This document shows, in pieces, positions 32,576 to 41,485 of a stretch of 64,000 bases of DNA. Every line of letters begins with the position of its first letter. Within the stretch, counting starts at the first letter, position 1. Source of the stretch: Flavobacterium cauense R2A-7 (lineage in GTDB: Bacteria; Bacteroidota; Bacteroidia; Flavobacteriales; Flavobacteriaceae); NCBI RefSeq assembly GCF_000498475.1, contig NZ_AVBI01000024.1, positions 112,791 through 176,790 on the forward strand, read 5' to 3'. Made by a program: the position numbers and the translations under genes. The notes beneath the pieces were generated by a model. The model worked only from the letters and a program-made list of their open reading frames with translations. It did no database searches and was not told where the DNA came from.

Positions 32576-33862
32576 TTAACCAACAGCTTCTTTATACACT
32601 TGTAAGCATTTTTCACGCGCTTCTTTATGATCTACAATGGGTTTCGGATATTTGGATGTTTCCAGTTCCGGAACCCATTTTTTGATGTATTTCAAATCTT
32701 TATCGAATTTCTTAATTTGTTCCGTAGGATTAAAAATCCTGAAATAAGGCGCAGCATCCACACCACTGCCGGCTGCCCATTGCCAATTTCCCACATTGCT
32801 GGCTTGTTCGTAATCCAAAAGTTTTTGTGCAAAATAGGTTTCACCCCAACGCCAGTCGATTAACAAATGTTTGCACAGAAAACTTGCCACAATCATACGC
32901 ACACGGTTGTGCATGTGTCCGGTCGCGTTGAGTTCACGCATGCCCGCATCCACAAAAGGATAACCGGTTTTTCCTTCGCACCATTTTTGGAAAAGCTCTT
33001 CATTGTTGCTCCATTGAATTACGTCGTATTTTTCCCGGAAACTTCGGTTAACGGTATGTGGGAAATGCCATAAAATCTGCATGAAAAATTCGCGCCAGAT
33101 TAATTCGTTCCAAAAGGTTTCGTTTTTGGCTTCAAGGGCTTTGCTCACCATTTTTCGGACGGAAACCGCGCCAAAACGCAAATAGATTCCCAATAATGAA
33201 GTTCCTGCAATAGCTGGAAAATTACGGGTGTCTTCATAATTCGCAATCAGTTTTTCGGAAATATTGAATGGCGGAACGGTTATGGATGAAGTTGTGAAAC
33301 CAATGTCAGATAAACTCAGAAAAGGGTAGGAATGGAGCGTTACGCTATCCAAAAGTGTTTCGGAAGGATAATGCACCAAACCGGTTTTACGAAAATTTTC
33401 CTTCCACTTTTTGGAATATGGCGTATACACCACATACGGAGTGCCATCGTCTTTAACTACATCGTTTTTTTCAAAAATCACTTGGTCTTTGCAGGTTTTG
33501 AATTCGACTGCGTTGGTTTTGAAAAGTTCATTCAGCATTTTGTCCCTTTTACGGGCATAGGGTTCGTAATCATGATTGGTGTAAACACTCGTGATTTTGT
33601 TTTCGGAAATCAATTTCTTAAAAACGTTTTCCGGAGTTCCGTGAAACAATGCCAGTGATTTTCCGATTGCGTTCAGTTGTTCCTGAATTTTAGCCAACTG
33701 ATTGTGAATGAAAGTTACCCGTGCATCATCTTTCGGCAATTGGGAAAGGATGGTTTCATCAAAAATGAAAATTGGAAGTACTTCTTCCGTACCGTTTAAA
33801 GCATGAAAAAGCGCTGTGTTATCGTCTAATCGTAAATCGCGTCTAAACCAAAAGATGTTCAT
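32576..33862 (-). CDS. phrB: Deoxyribodipyrimidine photolyase (class I)
   Basis: A 428-residue FAD enzyme that splits cyclobutane pyrimidine dimers with light. N-terminal antenna domain with FWFRRDLRLDDNTAL; C-terminal FAD domain with GYPFVDAGMRELNATGHMHN, RMIVASFLCKHLLIDWRWGE and NVGNWQWAAGSGVDAAPYFR, the last including the lesion-site Trp and Met/Ala region of repair enzymes. Last gene of an SRPBCC-SDR-photolyase unit; 42 bases separate it from the SDR gene. Confidence 0.92.
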   Translation of the reverse strand: MNIFWFRRDLRLDDNTALFHALNGTEEVLPIFIFDETILSQLPKDDARVTFIHNQLAKIQEQLNAIGKSLALFHGTPENVFKKLISENKITSVYTNHDYEPYARKRDKMLNELFKTNAVEFKTCKDQVIFEKNDVVKDDGTPYVVYTPYSKKWKENFRKTGLVHYPSETLLDSVTLHSYPFLSLSDIGFTTSSITVPPFNISEKLIANYEDTRNFPAIAGTSLLGIYLRFGAVSVRKMVSKALEAKNETFWNELIWREFFMQILWHFPHTVNRSFREKYDVIQWSNNEELFQKWCEGKTGYPFVDAGMRELNATGHMHNRVRMIVASFLCKHLLIDWRWGETYFAQKLLDYEQASNVGNWQWAAGSGVDAAPYFRIFNPTEQIKKFDKDLKYIKKWVPELETSKYPKPIVDHKEAREKCLQVYKEAVG

Positions 33863-33904
33863 ATTTTATGTTTGTGGTTTTACTTAAATATGCAATTGTC
33901 CTTG

Positions 33905-34603
33905 TTACCCGTTTATTAACAACGTTGACATACCGCCATCGACATGGAAAATTTGTCCGGTAATCCAGGAACTTTTATCACTTAACAGAAAGCTTGTCAT
34001 TTGGGCACTGTCTTCCGGTTTTCCAAATCGTTTTAACGGATGGCGCTCGGCTGATTTTTCCTGTTTGGTTTCGTTGTTCAGGAATTTTTCGGCTAATGGA
34101 GTGTCCGTTAAGGAAGGAGCAATCACATTAACTCTGATTTTTGGGGCATATTCTGCGGCTAAGGCTTTGGCAAAACCTTCAATCGCACCTTTTGAAGCAG
34201 CAACACTGGTATGAAATGGCATTCCCATCATGGCAGCAACACTGCTGAACAGAACAATACTTGCCTGTTCGGCAGCTAAAAGGTTGGGTAATACCGATTG
34301 AATGACTTTAATCAGGCTTATGAAATTAAGTTGTAAATCGCTTTCAAAAGCTTCAGGTTTTAATCCTTTAAACGGTCTTAAATTGATGCTTCCCGGGCAA
34401 TATACCAAGCCATCAATAGTGGTTGGAAGAAGAGAAGTGTTAATTGAATCGGTTAGGGCATCGAAGGAAATATGCATCGCTTTTACATCAGCTAAAGCAG
34501 CATTACTTCTTGAAGCAATGAACAGGTTACTATTGTCTTGAAGCTCTTTTGCAATCGCTAATCCGATTCCGTAGGAGCCCCCAATTATTAATATGTTTTT
34601 CAT
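33905..34603 (-). CDS. SDR family protein lacking the catalytic tyrosine
   Basis: A 232-residue Rossmann-fold protein with the cofactor motif GGSYGIG (8-14), YCPGS in the NNAG position, the active-site Ser region LFSSVAAM and K138. The residue four before the lysine is V134 (SVAASKG) instead of the Tyr of the YxxxK motif. C-terminal GQIFHVDGG is normal. It may bind NAD(P) without classical dehydrogenase chemistry or use another acid. Overlaps the SRPBCC gene by 4 bases. Confidence 0.85.
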   Translation of the reverse strand: MKNILIIGGSYGIGLAIAKELQDNSNLFIASRSNAALADVKAMHISFDALTDSINTSLLPTTIDGLVYCPGSINLRPFKGLKPEAFESDLQLNFISLIKVIQSVLPNLLAAEQASIVLFSSVAAMMGMPFHTSVAASKGAIEGFAKALAAEYAPKIRVNVIAPSLTDTPLAEKFLNNETKQEKSAERHPLKRFGKPEDSAQMTSFLLSDKSSWITGQIFHVDGGMSTLLING

Positions 34604-35082
34604 GGTTGATTTTTTGCATTTGTACTATCGAATTCCCCAAAAAGTTCAATCAGTTTTTTTTTTCGGAATGCAAATATTTCATTCAGTTTTGGTCGTATTA
34701 CTATCGGATGCAATAACGTTCCGATGATACCATAAGGCACTTTATAATGTACAATGTCTTCCATTTCCACACCACCGTCGATTTCTTTGAAGAAATGCTT
34801 GTGATGCCAGAATTTATAAGGTCCGAAGCGTTGTTCGTCTACAAAAAATTCGTTTTCTTTTACATGTGAAATTTCAGTAACCCATTCCATTGTAATACCA
34901 CTGAAAGGCGAAATCTTATAATGAATAATTTGTCCGGCAAACATTTTACGTTCGTCACCGGAAAGGGTTTGAAATTTCATCGAATCCGGAGTAATGGTAT
35001 TTAAGTTTTTCGGATCCGAAAAGAATTCCCAAGCCTTTTCTAATGATATTGGCAGTTTTTGCTTTGAATGAAGAGTGTACAT
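34600..35082 (-). CDS. SRPBCC (START-like) ligand-binding protein
   Basis: A 160-residue polyketide-cyclase/START-like protein: QKLPISLEKAWEFFSDPKNL at the start, then GQIIHYKISPF, WVTEISHVKENEFFVDEQRFGPYKFWHHKHFF and VHYKVPYGIIG. The fold has a hydrophobic cavity for a lipid-like ligand. It is the first gene of the photolyase operon, an association seen in many bacteria. Confidence 0.87.
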   Translation of the reverse strand: MYTLHSKQKLPISLEKAWEFFSDPKNLNTITPDSMKFQTLSGDERKMFAGQIIHYKISPFSGITMEWVTEISHVKENEFFVDEQRFGPYKFWHHKHFFKEIDGGVEMEDIVHYKVPYGIIGTLLHPIVIRPKLNEIFAFRKKKLIELFGEFDSTNAKNQP

Positions 35083-35172
35083 CGGAAATATTTTTTTGTA
35101 AAATTACAACATTGTTTAATCTTTTTAAAAAATAATTAAACATAAAAGCTTATTTAAGCTATTATTAACATT

Positions 35173-35199
35173 TTGAGTTTGTATTTTTTACTATTTTCG
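35173..35199 (+). promoter_or_regulatory. probable promoter of the DUF2911 gene
   Basis: TTG at 35173-35175, 16-base spacer, TATTTTCG at 35192-35199 (7 of 8), 34 bases before the ATG at 35234. Confidence 0.4.
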
Positions 35200-35233
35200 T
35201 TGCTCAGAAATCAAATAAACGAAACCTAAAATT

Positions 35234-36079
35234 ATGAAAAAAATAATGCTGACTGCGGTTTTTGCCTTTGCAACATTGGCAATGCAGGCGCAGGTTAAAA
35301 CACCACAAGCGAGTCCGAGTACAAAAATTGAGCAGGTTGTTGGACTTACAGACGTTGAAATCGACTATTCGCGTCCTAGTACAAAAGGAAGAACGGTTTA
35401 TGGAGAATTGGTTCCTTATGGTAAACTTTGGAGAACCGGAGCGAATGCCAATACAACGATTACCTTCAGCGAAGATGTTATCATAGATGGAAAAACCCTA
35501 AAAAAAGGGAAATATGCTTTGTATACTTTACCAAAAGCAGACAGTTGGGATGTTATTTTTTATGCCGATACTGATAACTGGGGATTACCTGAAAATTGGG
35601 ATGATGCAAAAGTGGTTCTAAGAACTACAGTGAAACCTGAAACCTTAAACCGTAAAGTGGAAACGTTTACTATTGGTGTAAACAATGTAGATAATGATTC
35701 TGCGTCACTTGAATTGTCTTGGGAGAAAACCATTGTAGCGGTTAAATTCGAAGTTCCTACACAAAAAACCGCAATGAAGAGCATCGAGAAAACATTGGCT
35801 GGTCCTTCTTCGTCTGATTTCTTCTCGTCTGCGCAATACTTCTACCAATCTAACGGCGATTTGAACAAAGCCTTAACATGGGTTAATAAAGCTGTAGATA
35901 TGGAAAAAGAACCACCGTTTTGGTACTTACGTTTAAAATCCCTGATTCAGGCGAAAAAAGGCGATAAAGTTGGAGCCGTTGAAACAGCTAAGTTATCTTT
36001 AGCAGCTGCAGAAAAAGCTAAAAACATGGATTACGTTAAGATGAACAAAGATTCCATTGCAGAATGGTCTAAGAAATAA
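35234..36079 (+). CDS. Secreted DUF2911 protein with C-terminal helical repeats
   Basis: 281 residues. Signal peptide MKKIMLTAVFAFATLAMQAQ; DUF2911 domain (about 20-175) with VEIDYSRPSTKGRTVYGELV, GKLWRTGANANTTITFS and GKYALYTLP; then a TPR-like helical tail (about 190-280: YFYQSNGDLNKALTWVNKAV). Function is unknown. It is monocistronic with its own terminator. Confidence 0.88.
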   Translation: MKKIMLTAVFAFATLAMQAQVKTPQASPSTKIEQVVGLTDVEIDYSRPSTKGRTVYGELVPYGKLWRTGANANTTITFSEDVIIDGKTLKKGKYALYTLPKADSWDVIFYADTDNWGLPENWDDAKVVLRTTVKPETLNRKVETFTIGVNNVDNDSASLELSWEKTIVAVKFEVPTQKTAMKSIEKTLAGPSSSDFFSSAQYFYQSNGDLNKALTWVNKAVDMEKEPPFWYLRLKSLIQAKKGDKVGAVETAKLSLAAAEKAKNMDYVKMNKDSIAEWSKK

Positions 36080-36095
36080 TCTTACTATACTATTG

Positions 36096-36127
36096 AAAAA
36101 AGGCTGTCGTTACTGACAGCCTTTTTT
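36096..36127. terminator. terminator between DUF2911 and symporter genes
   Basis: Perfect 13-bp stem (36096-36108 with 36115-36127), 6-base loop, T-rich exit; serves both convergent genes. Confidence 0.88.
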
Positions 36128-37809
36128 TATTCTTTGGTTTTTAGAACACTTTGGAATAAAATCCCCAAAATAATGGTAAGCATTGCCCCGATAAAATTCA
36201 GCCAAAGGAAACTTACGATATCAAGATAATAAATGTAAAAAATGGTAAGTTGTGTAATAACGGCGCTCCAGAAAACGGCTCGTGCTTTTACAAACTTCAC
36301 ATAAAAAGCCACGAGGAAAATCCCCAAAACAGTTCCGTAAAAGATAGAACCTACAATGTTTACCAACTGAATCAGGTTTTCAAAAAGTGTTCCCACGCAC
36401 GCAAACAAAATGGCGATGATGCCCCACATTAGAGTGAAAAGTTTGGTAGCCGTAACAAAATGTTTTTCGGATTTGTCGGCTCTTAAGTTTCGTTTGTAAA
36501 TATCTATAGTTGTGGTTGATGCCAATGCGGTTAACCCGGAGGCCGAGGACGACATCGCCGCCGAAAAAATCACCGCCAACAACAAACCAATCAGTCCTTT
36601 TGGTAAGAAATTCAGAATAAAATAAAGGAAAACATAATCTTTGTCGTTGGTTTCAGTTTTGTCGTCTACTTCAGCAATAATCTCTTTGGCTTGTTCGCGC
36701 AGATCTTTTTCTTTGCCGGAAAGCGATACCATTTTCTGCTGCAAAATTGGGTTGTCGAAATCCTGATTCAACTGTCCGACATACAACATGCTGATTTCTT
36801 TCTTTTCCGACTGAACAGCGTCGAGTTCTTTTTCCAGTTTTTCGTATTCGGATTTATGCTTTGAATTTTTTACCAAATCGTTATTCGTCGGATTAAAATG
36901 CAACGGCGAGGAGTGGAATTGGAAAAACACAAAAACCATAACACCGGTCAGCAAAATAAAAAACTGCATCGGAACTTTCAGCAAGCCGTTCATAATCAGT
37001 CCCATCTGACTTTCACGAATCGATTTCCCGCTCAAATAACGTCCAACCTGCGACTGGTCCGTACCAAAATAGGAAAGCGCTAAAAAGAAACCGCCTGTAA
37101 TTCCGCTCCAGAACGTGTATCGCGTTTCGGGATTAAAGGAAAAGTCGACGATATCCATTTTGTCATTCGCACCCGCAATGCCCAAGGCGTTACTGAAACT
37201 CAATTCTTCAGGTAAATAGCTTAAAATCAGAAAAAAAGTTATAAACATTCCGGTCATAATCACAAACATCTGCTGTTTCTGCGTTACGTTAACCGCTTTG
37301 GTTCCGCCCGAAAAGGTGTAAATGATCACCATAATTCCAATCACAATGTTCATCAGCGTCAGGTTCCAACCCAATAAGGCCGACATAATAATCGCCGGAG
37401 CATAAATCGTCAGTCCGGTTCCCAATCCGCGTTGAATCAGGAATAGGATAGAAGCCAGCGAACGCGTTTTTACATCGAAACGCTGCTCCAGAAATTCATA
37501 AGCGGTAAAAACCTTTAGTTTGTGGTAAATCGGAATAAAAGTGATGCAAATCACCACCATGGCAATCGGCAATCCGAAGTAAAACTGCACGAAACCCATT
37601 CCGTCATGATAGGCTTGTCCGGGTGTGGAAAGAAACGTAATCGCGCTCGCCTGAGTAGCCATAACCGAAAGTCCAACGGTCCACCAAGGCGTTTCGTTGT
37701 TTCCGAGAATGTATTCTTCCACATTTTTACTGCCTTTGGTTTTCCAGGCGCCGTAAATTACGATAAATAGAAGGGTTACCGAAAGTACAATCCAATCAAT
37801 TAGCTGCAT
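36127..37809 (-). CDS. Sodium:solute symporter (SSS family) with charged insert
   Basis: A 560-residue sodium-coupled transporter with about 13 membrane segments. The N-terminal core shows GWxxxG-like TPWWTVGLSVMATQASAITFLSTPGQAY and SGGTKAVNVTQKQQ, and the sodium-site region is FSAAMSSSASGLTALASTTTID. A charged helical insert of about 70 residues (about 310-385, SKHKSEYEKLEKELDAV onward) interrupts the transport core. The substrate is unknown. It begins 3 bases after a 34-residue membrane protein gene, most likely its accessory subunit. Confidence 0.88.
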   Translation of the reverse strand: MQLIDWIVLSVTLLFIVIYGAWKTKGSKNVEEYILGNNETPWWTVGLSVMATQASAITFLSTPGQAYHDGMGFVQFYFGLPIAMVVICITFIPIYHKLKVFTAYEFLEQRFDVKTRSLASILFLIQRGLGTGLTIYAPAIIMSALLGWNLTLMNIVIGIMVIIYTFSGGTKAVNVTQKQQMFVIMTGMFITFFLILSYLPEELSFSNALGIAGANDKMDIVDFSFNPETRYTFWSGITGGFFLALSYFGTDQSQVGRYLSGKSIRESQMGLIMNGLLKVPMQFFILLTGVMVFVFFQFHSSPLHFNPTNNDLVKNSKHKSEYEKLEKELDAVQSEKKEISMLYVGQLNQDFDNPILQQKMVSLSGKEKDLREQAKEIIAEVDDKTETNDKDYVFLYFILNFLPKGLIGLLLAVIFSAAMSSSASGLTALASTTTIDIYKRNLRADKSEKHFVTATKLFTLMWGIIAILFACVGTLFENLIQLVNIVGSIFYGTVLGIFLVAFYVKFVKARAVFWSAVITQLTIFYIYYLDIVSFLWLNFIGAMLTIILGILFQSVLKTKE

Positions 37810-37812
37810 AAT

Positions 37813-37917
37813 CTAAGCGTACATTTGCATTAAGAAATAGAACAATAAAATATAGAACGCGTTGAGCAGCAACACTATCGTATAACTTCTTTTCCACTTA
37901 AATTCTTCTTCTTGCAT
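37813..37917 (-). CDS. Small symporter-accessory membrane protein (34 aa)
   Basis: A 34-residue frame between the symporter and the upstream RNA element: MQEEEFKWKRSY then TIVLLLNAFYILLFYFL and MQMYA. The charged N-terminus and single membrane helix resemble the small proteins encoded just upstream of SSS transporters. ATG at 37917, TAG at 37813-37815, 3 bases before the symporter ATG, so translation is very probably coupled. It is too short for routine gene callers. Confidence 0.7.
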   Translation of the reverse strand: MQEEEFKWKRSYTIVLLLNAFYILLFYFLMQMYA

Positions 37918-37962
37918 GGTTTTATTTTTTAGGAGCATCACGCTCGTTTTATCAATCACTTT

Positions 37963-38046
37963 CAGTCCTGCTGTACGCTATATCTTTTTTAGTGTCTTCG
38001 GGAACCGCAGTCACCAAAAAAAGGATGCCGCTGCCATCAGGGCTAT
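37963..38046 (-). ncRNA. structured RNA resembling the flavo-1 motif (copy C)
   Basis: On the minus strand: TAGCCCTGATGGCAGCGGCA, then ATCCTTTTTT and GGTG, pairing with CACT and AAAAAAGAT, then AGCGTACAGCAGGACTG. The outer AGCCCTG/CAGGACT arms pair with one mismatch; the central arm has about 11 pairs. It sits between the PIG-L stop codon and the small symporter gene, 45 bases upstream of the latter, on the same strand, so it could be a processed 3' RNA or a leader element. Confidence 0.6.
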
Positions 38047-38073
38047 ACAACACCTTTTGTATTTCAAATCGCA

Positions 38074-40563
38074 TTATTCCCCAATCGCAATCAGGTTGGC
38101 CATTAAACGGAATGCCCCGGGAACTCCTTCCGGTAATTCCCTGAAGAAACTCAACCCAGTATAAATATAATGTCCTTTACCGTATTTTGCTACTAACAAT
38201 CCGCTGATTTTTTCGGTTTCACCTTTATCGTGCGACGAAAGTATTGGTGTGAATTCTTTTGCCCATTTGTTCGGATAATACAATCCCTGCTCCTGAATCC
38301 AGCATTCAAAATCCTTTTCGGTAATTTTATTAGGGAAATTTAAAACCGCATGTTTAGGGTCGAGGAAGGTCACCTTTGCCGTTTCTTCGGTAACACGGTC
38401 TTGTGATAATTTCAACTCATAAGGCGCAATGTCGTTGGTAACCAGTTTTCCGTTTGTATTGTACTGAACAATCATAGTTCCGCCGTTTTTCACGTAATCA
38501 AACAGCACATTTTGCTTGAATTTCAAAGCGTCAATCGTGTTGTAAGCTCGGATTCCGACTAAAATCGCATCGAAATCTTTAATGCTTTCCGTAGTAATTT
38601 TTTCCGGGGAAAGTAGTGTTACGGTATAATCCATTTGGCGTAAACTTTCCGGAACTTCATCGCCGGCGCCCATAATATAACCAATATTGCTGCCACGGGT
38701 TTCAATTTCAATCTTATTGAATTTTGCCTCCGAGGGTAATAAAATCTGTTGCAACGGAATGTGTGCGTAATCTATCGTAACCAGTTTTTTATCAAAACGG
38801 ACATTGTTGATTACTGCAATACTTTTCGCCACGGCTTCAGTAGGATAGGATGGAGGAATCACTTCGAAGGTTACTGTTTTTTCGCTTCCTTTTTGGGGTA
38901 ATTCAAATGCGATTTTCTTCGGCCAGACTTTCCAATCGGCAGGCAAATCTAAAATAACATCGCCTTTGCAGTTGTCTTTTCCGGCTTTTATTTTTACTGA
39001 AATCAGGTGTTTACGGTTGTTCGGGAATAATTCTACCTTGTTTAGTATTTCGGTTGTTACTTCGGGTAAAACAGCTAACGGTTGGTACATTTCGCCTTTT
39101 ACCGGATCGTTGAATTTGTACACGACATTCTTATAAATATCAAACGGAACATCGCAAATGGAAATTTTCCAGTGCAGTTGCAGCGGATTGGTTTCGGGTT
39201 TTCCAACCATACTTTTATCCGTTACCGAAAATAAACCCAGTGTTCCTTTGTCGTTTAACCAATAAGGCGATGAAAAAGGCATGGATTCCGGAATTTTAAC
39301 TTGTTTTTCAGTTTTAAAAACTACATTGTTTTCCAGTTTTTTATCTTCTGCAATCACTGTGTTCAAAAAATCTACAGATGCAATGGTTATGAATTCATTG
39401 CTGCGGTTGGTTGCTTCGAGTTTTAAAGTAATCTCGCTGTTCGGATTGGTAATCTGCATTGAGGCAACACCTTCCAGATACAAGCCGCAGCAAGCCATAA
39501 TAATGTTTTCCAGCTCTTGTTTTTTAAGCGTTCTCCAATGTTCGTCGTCTAATTTGCAGATTAATTTATAGGCTTCCACCAATTTAGGTAAATGGACTTC
39601 CGGGTTTTTGAAATTGAAATTCTGCTGTACATCCAACAGGATTTTACCGATGGCTTCTCCACCTTTAACTCTTGTCCAGGTGGTGTTAATGCCATCGAAA
39701 AGGTTATTCTTGTCTTTCGGAAAATCACCTTTTAAAAATTCCAGATATTCCAATTCGTTGCCACGCGTTCCGGTACTTCCAAAACCCTGACATTGGTGCT
39801 GACTTCTGCTTAAAGCCGCAATTTCACCGTTGCTTTTTCCTTTCAGAGGATAATAAACACCGGTATTGATGCTGATTAAATTCGATTTATCGGCTTTTTT
39901 GAAATTTTCCTCACTGCCGTAAAACCACCATGAAGTATTAAAAAATAGTCGTTTGGGTTGCCAAACGGAAGTCGTGGTTAATTGTTCGGGATACACATTT
40001 GAATCGTTTGCTTTTTCAAAAGCTTCATAACTTAAAATGGCTGAAGCCGTATGATGTCCGTGCGTGGTTCCCGGTGTTCGGTGATTGAAACGATTGATGA
40101 TTACATCCGGTTTGAATCTGCGGATGGTTAAAATAACGTCGTTTAAAATTTCTTCTTTGTTCCAGATTTCAAAGGTTTCTTCCGGTTCTTTGGAATAGCC
40201 GAAATCGTTGGCGCGGGAAAAAAACTGTTCGCCACCGTCGATTCTTCGGGCAGCAAGTAATTCCTGCGTTCTCAAAACACCTAATAATTCCTTGAGTTCT
40301 GTTCCAATTAGATTTTGTCCGCCGTCGCCTCGGGTTAACGATAAATAACCGGTACGGGCTTTGGTTTCATTGGCTAAATAGGAAATGAGTTTTGTGTTTT
40401 CATCGTCGGGATGGGCAGCGATATAAAGTACAGAACCTAAAAAGTTGAGTTTTTCAATCCGACTGTAAATATCGGAAGTGCTTAATTTTTGCGGTTGTTG
40501 TGCAAAAACCGGTACAGAAATCAAATATAAAAAAGTATAAAAAAGTAAGCTGAGCTTCTTCAT
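38074..40563 (-). CDS. Secreted PIG-L family deacetylase, two-domain
   Basis: An 829-residue exported protein. Signal peptide ending VPVFAQ; N-terminal LmbE/PIG-L deacetylase domain (about 30-300) with the zinc motif YIAAHPDDENTKLI, RGDGGQN, and HGHHTAS with the third ligand; a middle beta-rich region with NEW3-like character (about 380-610); and a C-terminal GATase-like Rossmann domain (about 630-829, FDAILVGIRAYNT). PIG-L enzymes remove N-acetyl groups from sugars; here the target is probably extracellular or periplasmic glycan. It is followed by copy C of the RNA element, with no classic terminator. Confidence 0.88.
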   Translation of the reverse strand: MKKLSLLFYTFLYLISVPVFAQQPQKLSTSDIYSRIEKLNFLGSVLYIAAHPDDENTKLISYLANETKARTGYLSLTRGDGGQNLIGTELKELLGVLRTQELLAARRIDGGEQFFSRANDFGYSKEPEETFEIWNKEEILNDVILTIRRFKPDVIINRFNHRTPGTTHGHHTASAILSYEAFEKANDSNVYPEQLTTTSVWQPKRLFFNTSWWFYGSEENFKKADKSNLISINTGVYYPLKGKSNGEIAALSRSQHQCQGFGSTGTRGNELEYLEFLKGDFPKDKNNLFDGINTTWTRVKGGEAIGKILLDVQQNFNFKNPEVHLPKLVEAYKLICKLDDEHWRTLKKQELENIIMACCGLYLEGVASMQITNPNSEITLKLEATNRSNEFITIASVDFLNTVIAEDKKLENNVVFKTEKQVKIPESMPFSSPYWLNDKGTLGLFSVTDKSMVGKPETNPLQLHWKISICDVPFDIYKNVVYKFNDPVKGEMYQPLAVLPEVTTEILNKVELFPNNRKHLISVKIKAGKDNCKGDVILDLPADWKVWPKKIAFELPQKGSEKTVTFEVIPPSYPTEAVAKSIAVINNVRFDKKLVTIDYAHIPLQQILLPSEAKFNKIEIETRGSNIGYIMGAGDEVPESLRQMDYTVTLLSPEKITTESIKDFDAILVGIRAYNTIDALKFKQNVLFDYVKNGGTMIVQYNTNGKLVTNDIAPYELKLSQDRVTEETAKVTFLDPKHAVLNFPNKITEKDFECWIQEQGLYYPNKWAKEFTPILSSHDKGETEKISGLLVAKYGKGHYIYTGLSFFRELPEGVPGAFRLMANLIAIGE

Positions 40564-40586
40564 AATGTAGTGTTATTCTTGATTTT

Positions 40587-40594
40587 CAAATATA
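40587..40594 (-). promoter_or_regulatory. -7 promoter box for the PIG-L gene
   Basis: TATATTTG on the minus strand, 23 bases before the ATG at 40563. Confidence 0.6.
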
Positions 40595-40719
40595 CTGAAA
40601 TAGGTTGTGAGAACTATTTATTTAACATGAAACCCTTATCAAAATAACATTTTTTTCACTAAAAAGGAAAAGTTGGTTTCGGATAAACCTTCGGGCCATT
40701 GTTTTTTTGGATGAAATTA

Positions 40720-40753
40720 AAAAGGGTAAAGACTTTACAATCTTTACCCTTTT
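40720..40753 (-). terminator. terminator of the Arg/Gly/Asn-rich secreted protein gene
   Basis: Perfect 13-bp stem (40720-40732 with 40741-40753), 8-base loop; T-rich exit on the minus strand. Confidence 0.82.
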
Positions 40754-40770
40754 ATAGTTACCGATAAATG

Positions 40771-41421
40771 TTATCCTCTTCTTCCGTTGCCGTGATCGCC
40801 GCCATTTCCACGTCCGTTTCCGTTTCCGCGACCGTTTCCATTACCACGGTCGTTTCCTCTTTCACGACCGTTATCATTTCCTCTCGCATTTCCATTATCT
40901 CTTGAACCTTTGTATTCGGTTCTAAAATCATTGCTACTTCTTTTTTCCCCACGATTATCATTTTGATTTCTGTAGTAATCCCTTCTGTCATCATCATTTC
41001 GTTCTCTGCGGTATCCTTCTCTCGGACCATTGTACACCACTTGCGGACGAGGACCTATTGTTCTTTGTACCGGACCTCTGTAATGGTGGTGGTATTTTAC
41101 TTTATGTTGTTTGTAGTAAATATAAGGGTTTGGTCCGTAATCGTGTAAACACACTTTATAAGCATCGTATAAATCATAATGTCTGTAACGGTAAGGTAAG
41201 TACGCAGCTCTTATCCATCCTCCTCCATCAAAATAAATGAACATTGCCGATGGAATGTCATAATAGACTTCGATTTCAGGAATGTAGTAATAACGGGTTT
41301 CGGGATATCCTACAGGCCCCCAAACCGGAGGTGTGCCTATGTTTACATTCACATTAACCTGAGAATGTGCACTCAACGTCATTAGAAACAATCCTGCGAA
41401 TAAAAATTTAATAGCTTTCAT
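40771..41421 (-). CDS. Secreted protein with Arg/Gly/Asn-rich tail (paralog 1)
   Basis: 216 residues. Signal peptide MKAIKFLFAGLFLMTLSAHSQ; a folded part (about 22-120) with VNVNIGTPPVWGPVGYPE, RYYYIPEIEVYYD and HYDLYDAYKVCLHDYG, shared with the neighbour at 41636; then a disordered tail (about 130-216) rich in Arg, Asn, Gly and Asp (DRGNGNGRGNGNGRGN). The family is widespread in Bacteroidota without a known role; the tail resembles nucleic-acid- or polyanion-binding RG-rich sequences. Start at ATG 41421; the frame runs to a TTG at 41445. A sigma-54-like promoter lies upstream. Confidence 0.8.
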   Translation of the reverse strand: MKAIKFLFAGLFLMTLSAHSQVNVNVNIGTPPVWGPVGYPETRYYYIPEIEVYYDIPSAMFIYFDGGGWIRAAYLPYRYRHYDLYDAYKVCLHDYGPNPYIYYKQHKVKYHHHYRGPVQRTIGPRPQVVYNGPREGYRRERNDDDRRDYYRNQNDNRGEKRSSNDFRTEYKGSRDNGNARGNDNGRERGNDRGNGNGRGNGNGRGNGGDHGNGRRG

Positions 41422-41465
41422 AATCGTATATTTTAATTTAACCAATATTCGTTCGTTGATGAATT

Positions 41466-41485
41466 ATTTCCAACTACCGTGCCAA
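41466..41485 (-). promoter_or_regulatory. sigma-54-like -24/-12 promoter
   Basis: Minus strand TTGGCACGGTAGTTGGA matches the sigma-54 consensus yTGGCACGrNNNTTGCw at all fixed positions but the C of the -12 GC. It lies about 45 bases before the ATG at 41421, an appropriate distance. No activator gene is adjacent. Confidence 0.5.

Noticed and set aside
40758..41030. A 90-codon charged Glu/Met/Thr-rich frame on the minus strand
   Set aside because: It is a shifted reading of the repetitive tail of the secreted protein at 40771-41421 and has no signal or start context.
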